Below are positions 1 through 11,120 of a DNA stretch of 64,000 nucleotides, one piece after another. The notes under the pieces were generated by a model. The model did not search any database, was not told where the DNA came from, and saw only the letters and a program-made list of their open reading frames with translations. The position numbers were made by a program, and so were the translations under genes. Position 1 is the stretch's first letter. Each line of letters opens with the position of its first letter. Source of the DNA: Fratercula arctica (lineage: Eukaryota; Chordata; Aves; Charadriiformes; Alcidae); contig CANTUZ010000002.1 of NCBI GenBank assembly GCA_947846985.1, positions 127,248,889 to 127,312,888 on the forward strand. The letters run 5' to 3'.

Positions 1-3000
1 ATATTTTATGGGGACTTACTCCATTTTAAATAGTGGCCCCAATGAAAACTAAATATTTACTAACCATCATTACAAAAGTTAGGTGAGACGTTCTGCAATC
101 ATTTACATTTCCTGTAGTACGAACAGTGAAAGACTGATGACTTGTGGATTCTGCTATGTGGGAAATGCAAGCCAAGGTTTTTAAGGGTGTTCACAGCGCT
201 GTATTATCTGACTCCTGCTTACCCCTGTGTTGCATTTGGAAAGGGCTTTGGCATTTGCTGGCAAAATAAGAGGTTCCAGCACCCTAAGTCATTAGTGTTG
301 CTGTAATAAAACCATTTCCATGGAAAAGAGGAAAGCTCTGCATCAGCTTAGATGGTGAAGGTAAGCTCTGGTTTGAGGGGAAGAGGGCTAAGACTGTGTC
401 ACTGGTTTCCCTAGAAAAACAGGTTGTGTGTGACTTGGCAATAAGGTATTAACATGGATATATGTACAAGGGCCTTTTACCTTTGTCTGCTGTCACTACT
501 CCTATTTTTACCTTCCATGTAAAGATGACCTCCAGTATGATGTAGTCTCAGGAATATCTGCACAGGTTTGTCCAAGAAACTGTCTGTTGATATATGTGAC
601 CACACACCTTTAATTTCACTTCAGAAGAACACATAACGCAGGAGGCAGTTTTTAGTAACTATCCTGATAGGCCCATAAGGCCCTTAAATATCAGAGGAGG
701 AGCAATCATCCTCCTACACCTGTATTGAGACCAAAATATATGCCAGAATTGATTTGGATATAATTGAAATTCATCTTGCAGGTTCAAGTTTTAAAGAAAT
801 TGGAGCAAACTCAAATCTGGTGCCAGCTGAACAAGGCAGCAGTTAAAGGAGAAACTAATTTGGCCCAATTATTTTAATGTGAACTTGCTGCTCTTGAAAG
901 ACAGTGTATTAATGAAAGCCCTTTATTTATCCAAAGGGGTACACTGTAAGTGACAGTGGTGTTCCTCACCAACACAATGTAATCTATTTCTGGGGAAAGG
1001 TTCCAGGGAAAGCATTTGTGGCCCATTTATCACGTGCACCAGCATCTCTGGGCTTCCTGGACTTGCCTGCAGAGCTATCGTCGTTTGTAACTGCATTTCT
1101 CTTGCACTGGGACTAGGCTCACAGAAATGCAATGAGATCAGACTGTTTCATACGGGCTGTTGGAACATGGCTAGATGATAAAGACTTTGACTTGTAAGAG
1201 ATCTCACAATCTCAGGGCTAAATTAAATCACGAGCACATTGGAGGCACATTTCTTCACAGGCTCCCATCTTCAGCTGCATTTGTGACTACCTGCTTCATC
1301 TTACTGTTAGTGAGAGCAAGTTTCTGAAGAATAGCCTAAACTTCTAGAAACTTAACAGTTTGAACCAGGTCTCCCCTTCAATGAGACTATGCTGGCTGGT
1401 CCTTTAACAATACAAACAATGAAGTTTTAATAGGTATCACTTTATAGCAGAAATTCCATTTCTGATTATGTTCCATCGGTCTTCAGTGCAACTTTTGGTA
1501 GAAATACATTGATTTCATTAGGTTTCATTTTTTAGGAGATATCTCTTTAAGGGAATACGCAAGAGTAATTACCACATACTTTGTCACAGACAAGTCTATA
1601 CACTTGACCCTGCGTGTGCTTGATGTTTACACCCATGACATAGTGCAACAGAAAAATGTGCATGTGTTTGGCTTAGTGCTAATGCAGCTGAGATCAGGCA
1701 GACAAACTAAAAGCTAGAAGGAGTAAGTCTGGCCTGACATTGGTGTATAAAGTTTGGCAAACTTTTTTGCACTTGTGACAGAGAGGAAAAACCTCCCATG
1801 TGCCAGGTGAGTCTTCCAGCCACTCGACTTTTTACCATGGAGAACAATTCTCCTTCACTCAAGGCTCAAAACTTTTGGTTCCATGGGAAGCTCTGGTTTC
1901 TCTAAACCAGCCTTCAGCGCCAGCAGTGATGAGACTCCTCCAATGAAGAGCTAAACAGAAAAAAACATTTTTCATTATATTTTCAAATTTCCAGAAAGAA
2001 CAGGAAGACTAAAGAAACAGTTACAAAAGTGCTAGTCTTACACTAACTTTCATGATGTTTAGTTATATCTGTCTGGAGGATAAAGGCCATCATGTAAATT
2101 TTAAACTTTCCTACAAGCTGAAAACGTGAGATAGGATATAATTCTTCATGCTTATTATGAAAATAAAGTACTCAATCTGAGATTATTACAACTTTTGCAG
2201 AGAAATCCAGATCCTAGGATCTGCTTTCACTGGTAAGCTGCAATTATTATTGCATAACTGTAATAGTAATCACTGACTAGTGGAATAAGCTGAAGAGCGC
2301 ACTGTAGGATTTTAACCTAATTTTTAATCAAACTTTGAATTTTATGCCCTCCTTTTCAAGCAGAAGGGTGTTATGTATTTTGATTATGTACCAGGTTGGG
2401 TAGACATAGCAGAATGGCATACACAAAATGTCTGTCTTTCTTACTTCAGCCACACATTTTTAGCGTTAATCATTCACCTCCGTAGAGTTAAGCCCAGCAC
2501 AATGTATTTTCAATTAACACAAACAAAAATGCATCATCAATGGCATCATCATTACCAATCTGCAATTACCGCCTAGTTACAGCACTTGTTCTGGCTTTGG
2601 GGTGGCGTGCATCCCCGCGCTGATGGTGGTGATGATTACAATAGCAAAGGTCAGGCTTGCAGCCTCTCCAAAGCCAGTCATCCAGACGATTACCATCATT
2701 GACAGTTTTTGCCAGAAGCAGGCTTATTGAAAGCAATGTGAATGCCACAAGGACTGTGTATAAAAATAGAGGAAAATTGTCTGCAGTCTTTCCTCATCTC
2801 CTGGTTGCCAATTGTAATTAGATCTTTAGGCTGCTTTGTAATCAGCCATCAATTCCGCAGTATGAAGTCCTCTGCAGCAGTATATGCACTCTATGTCTTT
2901 ATCAGCAGAGTCCTCCAGTCATTCAAATGGCTTACGCTATAAATATCTTTTCCATATAACTTAGGACATCCACAAAAAAAGGGAAATAAATATACTAGAG

Positions 3001-3109
3001 CTTCTTCTAGCAGAAGCTGGAAAAGAATATTGATTGCAATTACCATGCAGCATTTCCCAATGCAACCCTATACTTGCAGAGGTACTGAAATACTGTAAAA
3101 AAAAAAAAT
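1..3109. other. Non-coding interval, no gene seen
   Basis: Unique AT-leaning sequence with no frame that I recognise and no interspersed repeat. An A12 run ends this interval, and a near-perfect 20-bp palindrome rich in TATA/GTATAC follows at 3110-3129. The stretch 2481-2760 is locally richer in short ATTA, CATCATC and GATGATG words than its surroundings and might be regulatory, but nothing in the sequence proves this. Confidence 0.6.
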
Positions 3110-3129
3110 CTTTATGTATACATATAAAG

Positions 3130-5509
3130 TTCCACCTCCCTTTACATTTTTCAGTACATAGTTTTTTCTCCCCCCCTCCCCATACTTAATCTTCTGAGTG
3201 TAACTAATTTAATATTCTTAATATCTGTGTTTTGAGGGATCCAGGCTCAATTTTGTTCCACTGATATAGGCAAAAATATACAAATGAGCTCTAAGATCGT
3301 ATTCACCTACATGTTACATGACATTTCTACATTATTTTCTCTGAAACAATAAAGGTTTTTCATATCTATTTGGCTGTTGTTTAAATAATTTGCATTACAG
3401 TTGTATTAATTTATAAATAGGCAGGTTCAGAACCCATTTTCACTGTGTTTAGTTGTTAGACACACACATAGAAGAGGGTTCACCTTATTTAGCTAAAATC
3501 TATCCTCTTCATACTCATTGCCCTTAAAGGAATCCATATGGACAAAGACTCTCATTTGCACCAGTTTCCTGGTTTTCATCATAAAGAATATGGAATAAAT
3601 ACTTTTTTTTAAGTATTGAAAATTTGCTCAGATAAAGTCCCTCTCAGCCAACTGTCTTTTAAAATGCATTTTAATATGGCAGAAATCTCTCTCAACTATA
3701 CATCTTTTACTAAAGAATGCCAGAAATTACAGTAAGCCGTTATTTTCCTGTCTCTGAAAATGCTGACCCATACTTCTCTTTGGAAGAAGTTCATGTAAGT
3801 GGTGCAAGAACAAGCACCATTGCAACTCATAAAGCTGTAGACTACAAGTCCAGCCTTTCAAGACCAGTTTTCAGGGGGTCCACAGCTGAAGAAGAGTTTC
3901 AGCAGCAGAGGACTTCAGGGTGCAGAGGAAAATTGTCTGTGTCAGCTGGACCTAGTTACTGGAGCTGGCAAGTCCCACCTCCACCTTCTCCCATACCCAT
4001 CCACGTAGATGAAGTCAGAGATTCTCCACAGTAAGGACAATCCCGGCCAATCTAGACGTAGGACCCCACTGCAATTTTGAAAGCTCTTTCTTCCCTAAAT
4101 AGGAATAATAATGACTCCAAGGAATTATTTCTGGGATGGAATTTCCTACAAAAAAGCATTGCCAAGAAAGGACCAGTGCTCTATTCCCTTGACTTCACCC
4201 TCTCTCTCTAGATGAAGAAGATATCTCAAGTGAAGATATGGGGGGCAAAAGTTAAAAATAAGACATTTAAATAATGTTTCGTGAACCTTGGAAAATGTCA
4301 TGCTGAGCTCCTCAGGTGGAGATTCAGTTTCTGTGCATTCCAGTCTTCTTTCAATTTGCCCATCTGACTCTCCAGATTCATTAACTGAGCAGCCACATTT
4401 TCTAGCAGGTTTCCTACAGTGATTGAAGTTTGCAACACATCTATTTCTGCACATAGCCATTCCAACACTTCTCAAAATGATCCCTTGAAGTCCAGACTTG
4501 TGGCAGATTGTCTTTCCAGCAGGACAGCGCAAGATGGGCTCTGGTATGCGTCTTGAGATGCAGTGGTAATGCACGTTGAAATAAATTAACTCTTTATACA
4601 CAGCATTTCATCTCAGAATTGTATGAGCTATCTACCTCACAAACCGTGCATAGAAGTGTCAGCCTGCAGAGCCAGACAGGGGAGTTTACGCAGGTCAGGA
4701 TCTTAGGTACTGAGACACCACCGTGCTCAGGAAACCCGATGAACTTGGGTGGTTCTGCTTATGGCAACAATGTTATTCAGGTGACTAAACGTTGTGTAAA
4801 TAAGTTTCTAGGATCAGGGAGTAACGATTCAATGTAGGCAATGAAATGTAATTTTATACATCGGTACAGAAAGGCCTTTAGGCAAGGCTGGAATATTCTG
4901 CTTTTGTTTGTTAACAACCAGCAGTGTTAAACAACATGTATTTAAACATTCACCAAATTAATTAGAAAATAAAAGTTCTTGAAGTTCTCCTGTCTCACTT
5001 CATTCCCTCTATCAGTCTTACCGCCTGCTGTGACGAAGTTATGAAAAATAGCTGGCTAGCAGTTGTATAGAACCACATCAAGGGAAAATATTTTAATGGC
5101 TTTGTTACATTTTGGCATCTACAAGCCCCACTTAGTGGCTGCCGGGCATGATTTTGTTTTGGTTTTCCACCTACTTCTCTCACACTTACCAGCTAACCTT
5201 AGGTTGCGATCAGACTTGTTTCTTGTGTGACTGCAGTGAGTTGAACCCAAGTGGCCTTCAGACAAGTGAAAGTCAGGGCAATAACATGCAATTTCTTTTC
5301 AGTTCTTGCGTTTCAGATGTAAGAAAAACAAAGCGATGATACAGCCTTAGTGCTGAGCAGCACAAGAGCGATGCCAGGAGTGGTGCTCTCAGAGAACTTC
5401 CTGTGAAGAGAAACATCCAGTTCCACTTCTTCCTTGTCTCTTTTTGTCAGGAGACCAGGAATTAAGGCTCAGTGGCACTGCAGTCCATAAAACACGGTGC
5501 CAACTTTAC
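3130..5509. other. Non-coding interval with two unassigned open frames
   Basis: No gene is identified. A plus-strand frame at 3717-4034 (105 codons) and a minus-strand frame at 4146-4601 (151 codons, several cysteines in its first half) are open. Neither resembles a family I know. The plus frame has an in-frame TAA directly upstream at 3711 and no convincing pyrimidine-rich splice acceptor. Open stretches of this length are expected by chance in 64 kb, so I treat both as probable noise. Confidence 0.5.
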
Positions 5510-5775
5510 CAACTTTTTTTTATGGAAAATGACATTATAGCAGCAGCTTCTATATCTCTGGTAAGCTCCACATATTGTACAGACAGCTCCGAAGTTGCCT
5601 TTAGATCTGTCATATGGTGCAAACAGCTGCTGATGAGCCATGTGAACTGCTTTGACCTCCTGCATGCCATTTTCCTCTGGCTTCCCTTTGACTTTGAGCA
5701 TGCGGCCTCTTTTACACAGCTCACAGGATTGCAATGTGGGGGTTCTTTTCCCATTTGAAGAGATCAGTGATTTTT
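5510..5775 (-). other. Possible exon, protein not recognised
   Basis: On the minus strand an open frame of about 88 codons lies between an acceptor-like site (pyrimidine-rich stretch ending CCAAG just above 5775) and a donor-like site (G|GTAAAG at 5510/5509). The predicted peptide carries CELC and CTIC pairs, an adjacent CC pair and several histidines, which could suggest metal binding. I do not recognise the protein. Length 266 nt is a plausible internal exon size. No partner exon was found nearby. A chance open frame remains the likelier explanation; conservation in other birds would settle it. Confidence 0.15.
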
Positions 5776-6120
5776 CTTGGAGAATACAAATACAATCAAT
5801 CGTTTCTCATCTTGACATAAGGGAAATGCTTATTTTTAAATGAACTCTATTTTCACCCCTGGGACTAGTACAAAGCAGCCAGAAGAGGCTCCATTAGAGC
5901 TGCGCTGGGGATTTTAAGACTCTGCTTCACTTGTGCCAGTTTCACAGTGTCAAAACATGTAAAAACAATGGATTTCATTTCACTTACGAGAGACATTTCA
6001 GTAAGCGTACAACTTCAGAACGAGTTTAATTAGATGATGTATGTACAGGTGACTAGGTGCTAGCATTTGTACATCTAAAACTACCTGAGCAAGCTTTCAG
6101 AAGGATTTTTTCTCCAACAA
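5776..6120. other. Interval with nothing recognisable
   Basis: Unique sequence leading up to the 41-bp tandem duplication. No repeat, RNA or coding signal is seen. Confidence 0.5.
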
Positions 6121-6202
6121 AAGGAAATTAGGGCTACTACGTCTCATATTTATTTAAAGTCAAGGAAATTAGGGCTACTATGTCTCACATTTATTTAAAG
6201 TC
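6121..6202. repeat. Tandem duplication, 2 copies of 41 bp
   Basis: Two adjacent 41-bp units (6121-6161 and 6162-6202) begin AAGGAAATTAGGGC and end TTTAAAGTC. They differ at two positions, both T/C transitions; one is a CpG in the first copy and TpG in the second, consistent with methyl-CpG decay after duplication. The high similarity suggests a fairly recent local duplication, for instance by replication slippage. Confidence 0.9.
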
Positions 6203-9200
6203 AAGAACTCCACTCAGATGAGCATTCAGGACCCTGGATGGACTGAACTGGCAGGAGAATAAAGGCAGAATGTGTCCCTTGAACTGCACATTCCCTCTCT
6301 CCTCCTGGACAGCAAAGTGTTCAGTTTTTGACCCATATATATTTTTAGATTCATGTTATCTATTTGGTATTTGACTGATTTAGCTAGGGAATAAAGTCAA
6401 CTTTATGTAACATGCCTCAAAACCAAGTGGTCTGCTAAGCAGAAATTTCATCAGATGCCTCTGCCCTTTAAAATCCTCTTGTAGCGAAAGCGGCGGCATG
6501 TAACCATGGGAATATATACCAGAGAGCTGTTCCGGGGAGAATTACCAAGCCATGGCCCCGGGTAGAGCTGGAATGGGGAGAAATGGATCTCCCTGCAGGC
6601 ACTTGGCATCACTACAGGGCAAATACCACATGCCCCAGTTCTGCCCACCTTCTGCCATGAGGGAAAATGCCCCAAGATGTTTCACTGCTGGAGTGCTTGA
6701 GTGATGCATCCTAAGCTCAGGGCACTACTGAGCAGGATACGATGGCAGATGCAGCTCTGGAACCTGAACTTTGCTCCCGTAACCTGCACGACTTGCTGAA
6801 ATCCTGCAAGACTTATGCAGGGCTGAGCTGCATAAGACTAAAGGCAAAATTTGTTTTCTTGTGTTTAGACTTAACGAAGTTACATTTCATTTCACATTCC
6901 TTATTTGTACGGCAAAGAAGCAGATTGATATTTCAAAACCTTTTCCAAATGTTTATTTTAAGCAGTGATACAGGAACTCTGTATTTTTACATATGGTTAG
7001 TGATGCTGTTTGCAAGTTACCAGTCATCAGTTTAACTTTTAATCGAAGATTTTAAGAGGTTTCTGTATCTCTGAAAGTTTCACGCATATTTAACTGAAGC
7101 TTGATGAGCAGCAAAGTCTTAATTGAACAGGTGTCCAGGGATGGAGGGACACCTCCCTGAGACACCTTGGGGCTACCCCTGGGTAGCAAGCCGTGGAGCG
7201 GCTGAGAAGTCCAAGTAGCTGAGAGTAGGTGTGCTGACAACCCACCTTTTTTAGCACAAAATCTGTAAAGAAAAAAAAAAAAAACAAAACAGGAAGCAAG
7301 GACAGGCTTTGCTGATTATAAAGGATACAGTTACATATTAGATACTACACATATTACAGAAATTACATAAAGATTGTATATCTCTAGTATTACATAATTC
7401 TTTTGTATTCCGTTATAGAAATCTTCATGCATACAAGCTCCCTCATTCTTTGTTTTGCTATTGCTACCTTCTGATGATTGTATTTGGTTATATTACCTCA
7501 CTTGAGGTGACCATTTATTCCTCTGCTGCTAGAAACAGCAGAGAAGGATGAAAACAATGCAGGGAAATAATCCAAGCATGGGAGTCTAAGAACCAGCATT
7601 TCTTATTCCTGTTATTGCTTCTCTCCATTTTGGGACACATATGCAATGTACATGCAGTACATAGTCTTAGATACTTTATTTTTATTAATTAAAATGTCAT
7701 AGATTTGCATGCATGCACATTACACAGCTAGAGAGACAGGAACAGGTACTAAATATTCACAGATAGATACGAAGATTTAGTTACATAAGCAGCTTTGAAG
7801 CCTTGGAATCAATGTATACATATGTACCCACGCACACATTCATACACACTCTTAAGTGCAAATTGGTATTAATACTGTATATCATACAACCCCAAGTGAT
7901 GCTCACAAGGATTATTTTCTAAGCGACAGTTAAAAATAAGCACGTCTGTTGTATTCAAAAGACAGAATTCAGATTCTTTAACTGGTTGAAATATAAATAC
8001 ACCAAAAATAAAGATGAGCAACTTATTCAACACGGAAAGAATTTAAGAAAACTTAATTTCACAAAAATAAACCATACAGAAGTAGGTCTCATTATTTAAA
8101 AGTTTCTCAATGTATATAAAATTCTAAGCTATTAATAAATATATCTGATAAATAATGATGATAGTCTCCATATTTCTTTGTTTAATTCTCAGTTTTCTTG
8201 CAAGACCTTCTTGAAGTTTGGTTGTAATGGATCATTACGTCCATAATGTGCTCAATGTTGGAGTGAATTTTGAACAGTTTTTAGGCTGCATACTGTTTTC
8301 TTCCAGATAATTTACTGGATTAAAATTAGCAGTGTGAAAAGCTGTAGAGAAATCTAAATGCCTGCCAAATCAAAGAAATAATCACATTTTTATGAATATT
8401 TAATATCATAGTCATGGCAAATAAGGCAAGTAATTAGTACTTACCATAAATTTGCAAAGTATTATTTTATGTAAATGTTACATTCTACTAGTTTGATATG
8501 AATTATTCATTGTATTACCAGACGCTGACACAAACCAGCAAACACTAAAATCTATGTGTTATTAGTTTACTTACCTTTAATGATATTGTTTAGAGAGTAT
8601 TTGTGTGAGATTACCATTTTTTCCCAAATGGGATGGAAACAAGAAGAAAGTCATTTAAAGTCACCTATTGCACATTCCAATATTGGAGAAACTTAAGATG
8701 CAAATATACAAAATGCAAGTTCTTTCATGTGTACAGATGAAGAGCTCTCAGCTATGCCTCTGATTGCAAAGACCGCACGGGGGATTACTATTAATGAAGT
8801 ATGATAAAAGCTGTTTATAAAAATAATGGATGTGGGAGAAAAATGAACAACATCTTTAAAGATAACCCCCGTAACCCCTCACAGTGAAGAGGCAGAGTCC
8901 TCGGGTCAGGGAGTGAAATGATTAAAAGACAATCTAGACTTGACCACCACATGCAATATCCAAATAGCATTTCAGGACAAAAAGTCCCCTGTAGCTTATC
9001 TACGGATGTTGGGTTGTCACCTGTCTTTCAAGGCTTGACTACTGACTTTTCTTGATTCTTAGAAAAATCGGCTCCTTTTGCTGATTTGTCATTGTCATAT
9101 GCTGATCCCTGTAAATATTAACCCTCATCATACTTCCACTGCTACAGTATATTAAATGACCAAAGATACTTTCAACTCCTGCTCACCTTGAATGTAACCT

Positions 9201-9254
9201 CATTTTCCTTTTGGTATTAGTAAGATCTTTCAATTTATTGTAACTCACAAATTT
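6203..9254. other. AT-rich non-coding interval
   Basis: No gene is seen. There is a homopolymer A14 at 7271-7284. From about 7300 to 8700 the sequence is notably AT-rich with many TATA and ATAAAT words but without a regular tandem unit. Short open frames here have no recognisable product. Confidence 0.6.
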
Positions 9255-9560
9255 TCACGTTTTACTGATACTCCTTCTTTGGAGCCACCAGTATAGAGAG
9301 TGACTCAACACTAATTCCTAGAACACACCCCTCTGCAATTACCTTATGATGTGAAAAATAACCATTTACCTTTCTCATCTATCTTTCGCCTACCAAACTA
9401 TTTTTATTGAATCTTTCATGAGCAGCATCTGACTTCTTGATCATACAAAATGAATCTTCTCCAAACAGTAAATCTTTAAGTCTTAATAAATTACATCCAC
9501 TGCTTTATACTTGTCAGCTTGCTCTGTAACAAACTCAACAAAACTAAAAGCTGCTTACTG
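9255..9560 (-). repeat. Probable ancient LINE (CR1/L3-clade) remnant, antisense
   Basis: The plus-strand text around 9485-9545, including AATTACATCCACTGCTT followed by a TCAGCTTGCTCTG-like stretch, resembles the antisense of the reverse-transcriptase region in old CR1/L3 elements, where a block reading roughly 'acatccactgc' follows a 'caaatgc' block. It is strongly diverged, with no usable frame left. The call rests on remembered consensus and on the order of several short matching blocks; a RepeatMasker run with an avian/amniote library would confirm or refute it. Confidence 0.4.
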
Positions 9561-9590
9561 TATACATCTGTATACATACTGTATACATAC
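9558..9590. repeat. Short tandem repeat CTGTATACAT x3 (imperfect)
   Basis: Three near-identical 10- to 13-bp units containing GTATACAT follow each other. Each is itself nearly palindromic (GTATAC). No function is inferred. Confidence 0.75.
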
Positions 9591-10566
9591 TTTGGTAAAT
9601 GCATGCAAATTTTCTGCAGAAAATTTTGAACTATTCTAGTATTCACCTATCCTAGTACAAATCAATTTTATTGTTCGGGAAACTTTCAGACTAACTGGCT
9701 TTGGAGCCAAATAGTCACCAAAAAAAATTAAGTTGTGGTATTTCCTATATAATAAAAAACATAATTTGGCCTTTGGATCATGGTTCAACTTATAGCCACC
9801 ACAAATTACACCTGGGATTTACCAAGGGGTATTGTAACTTTCAATGGCTACCTCAGTCTTCAGCTGTCTGGTAGTGTCTCAGGACAGTGGGGTTCACAGT
9901 ACACAGACAAAAAGCCGATGTTCTGTTTCTGTTTTTTTCTAATGCAATCAAAGTAACAAGGAATTTTCCTGTCCTAACACAACTCTGAATGGTGAAGTTG
10001 TGGACTACCTATGTACAGTAAAAAGCAGTATTACAATCTTTGGACGGAGCTTGGATCAGCTGGAGTAGTTGTTTTACTCATGGTATGTAAATCAGTCTCA
10101 GATTAGAGGCTGGTAGAGGTGGTTGTCGCTGAGCCATTGGCATCTCTGAATCAGGAGTTTGCAAGCATGAGCAACACTGGTCTACGTTTAATTTATTTGA
10201 TTTAAATAATACAGCTTTCCTCATGCAACCTCAACTCTGTGTTACTGATGCTTTTCACTGGTTGTTTCCGTAATATTGTACCTGGAGCTTTGTACAGCAA
10301 AGGCAAGCATTAGCCTTACATGCCATCATTACAATGCAGGTGTGAGTTTGAATCATGTCACTCTAAGGCACGCATCCTCCAGAATGTCTCTGCTTTTTCT
10401 ACTCAAAACAAAACCAAACCATTGAAAACCAACTGAAATGCAATGATTTCAGCCAGAGGAGAAGGGCAGGGTGCTGTTATCACAGGTCCTCACTGGGAGT
10501 TTGTGTTTTCATGCTGTACTTTGGAAAGTCCATCAAAGTATTGGCAGCAAAGGAACAAACAGAAGT
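9561..10566. other. Interval with nothing recognisable
   Basis: Unique non-coding sequence between the LINE-like relic and the tandem duplication that precedes the first CR1. Apart from the short repeat at its left edge, nothing stands out. Confidence 0.5.
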
Positions 10567-10612
10567 GTCAGAAGCAGTTTTACAAACGACAGTCAGAAGC
10601 AGTTTGGCAAAC
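10567..10612. repeat. Tandem duplication beside CR1, 25-bp period
   Basis: The 21-mer starting GTCAGAAGCAGTTT recurs at 10567-10587 and 10592-10612 with two differences near its end. It lies about 20 bp before recognisable CR1 sequence begins and could be a by-product of the 5'-truncated insertion or an unrelated slippage event. Confidence 0.8.
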
Positions 10613-10632
10613 CACAGCTCAGTATCCCCTAT

Positions 10633-11120
10633 GTCCAAGAAGGACATGGACCTGTTGGAACGGGTCCAGCAGAGGGCCACAAAGATGGTCAGAGGGCTGG
10701 AGCACCTCTGCTGTGAGGACAGGCTGAGAGAGCTGGGGTTGTTCAGCCTGGAGAAGAGAAGGCTCGAGGGAAACTTTATAGCGGCCTTCCAGTACCTAAA
10801 GGAGGCCTACAGGAGAGATGGGGAGGGACTCTTTATCAGGGAGTGGAGCAATAGGATGAGGGGTCACAGTTTTAAACTGAAAAAGGGGAGATGTAGATTA
10901 GATATTGGGAAGACATGCTTTACTGTGAGGGTGGTGAGGCACTGGAACAGGTTTCCAGAGAAGCTGTGGATGCCCTATTCCTGGAAGTGTTCAAGACCAG
11001 GCTGGATGGGGCTTTGAGCAGCCTGGTGTAGTGGGAGGTGTCCCTGCTATGGCAGGGGGGTTGGAACTAGGTGATCTTTAAGGTCCCTTCTAACCCGAAC
11101 CATTCTATGATTCTATGATT
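10633..11120 (+). mobile_element. CR1 LINE, 5'-truncated 3' fragment
   Basis: This is a non-LTR retrotransposon remnant of the avian/reptilian CR1 family. The plus-strand frame still encodes the C-terminal part of ORF2 (endonuclease plus reverse transcriptase), including LERVQQRATKMV and [14 protein letters not shown], which are characteristic of CR1. A 1-nt shift near 10965 takes the frame off the usual ending, so it closes early at 11017, while the normal terminal stretch is readable in another frame up to about 11030. The 3' untranslated segment follows, ending in two copies of ATTCTATG, the family's octamer tail. About 490 bp remain of an element whose full length is several kb, so it cannot move by itself. 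Confidence 0.95.

Noticed and set aside
3717..4034. 105-codon plus-strand frame as a small gene
   Set aside because: No recognisable domain, stop immediately upstream, poor splice context; within chance expectation for 64 kb.
4146..4601. 151-codon cysteine-containing minus-strand frame
   Set aside because: Cysteine spacing fits no family I know and no promoter, signal peptide or splice site supports it.
10511..11017. 168-codon open frame as a host gene
   Set aside because: Its sequence is the CR1 ORF2 C-terminus with a frame slip; the upstream part is non-CR1 read-through.
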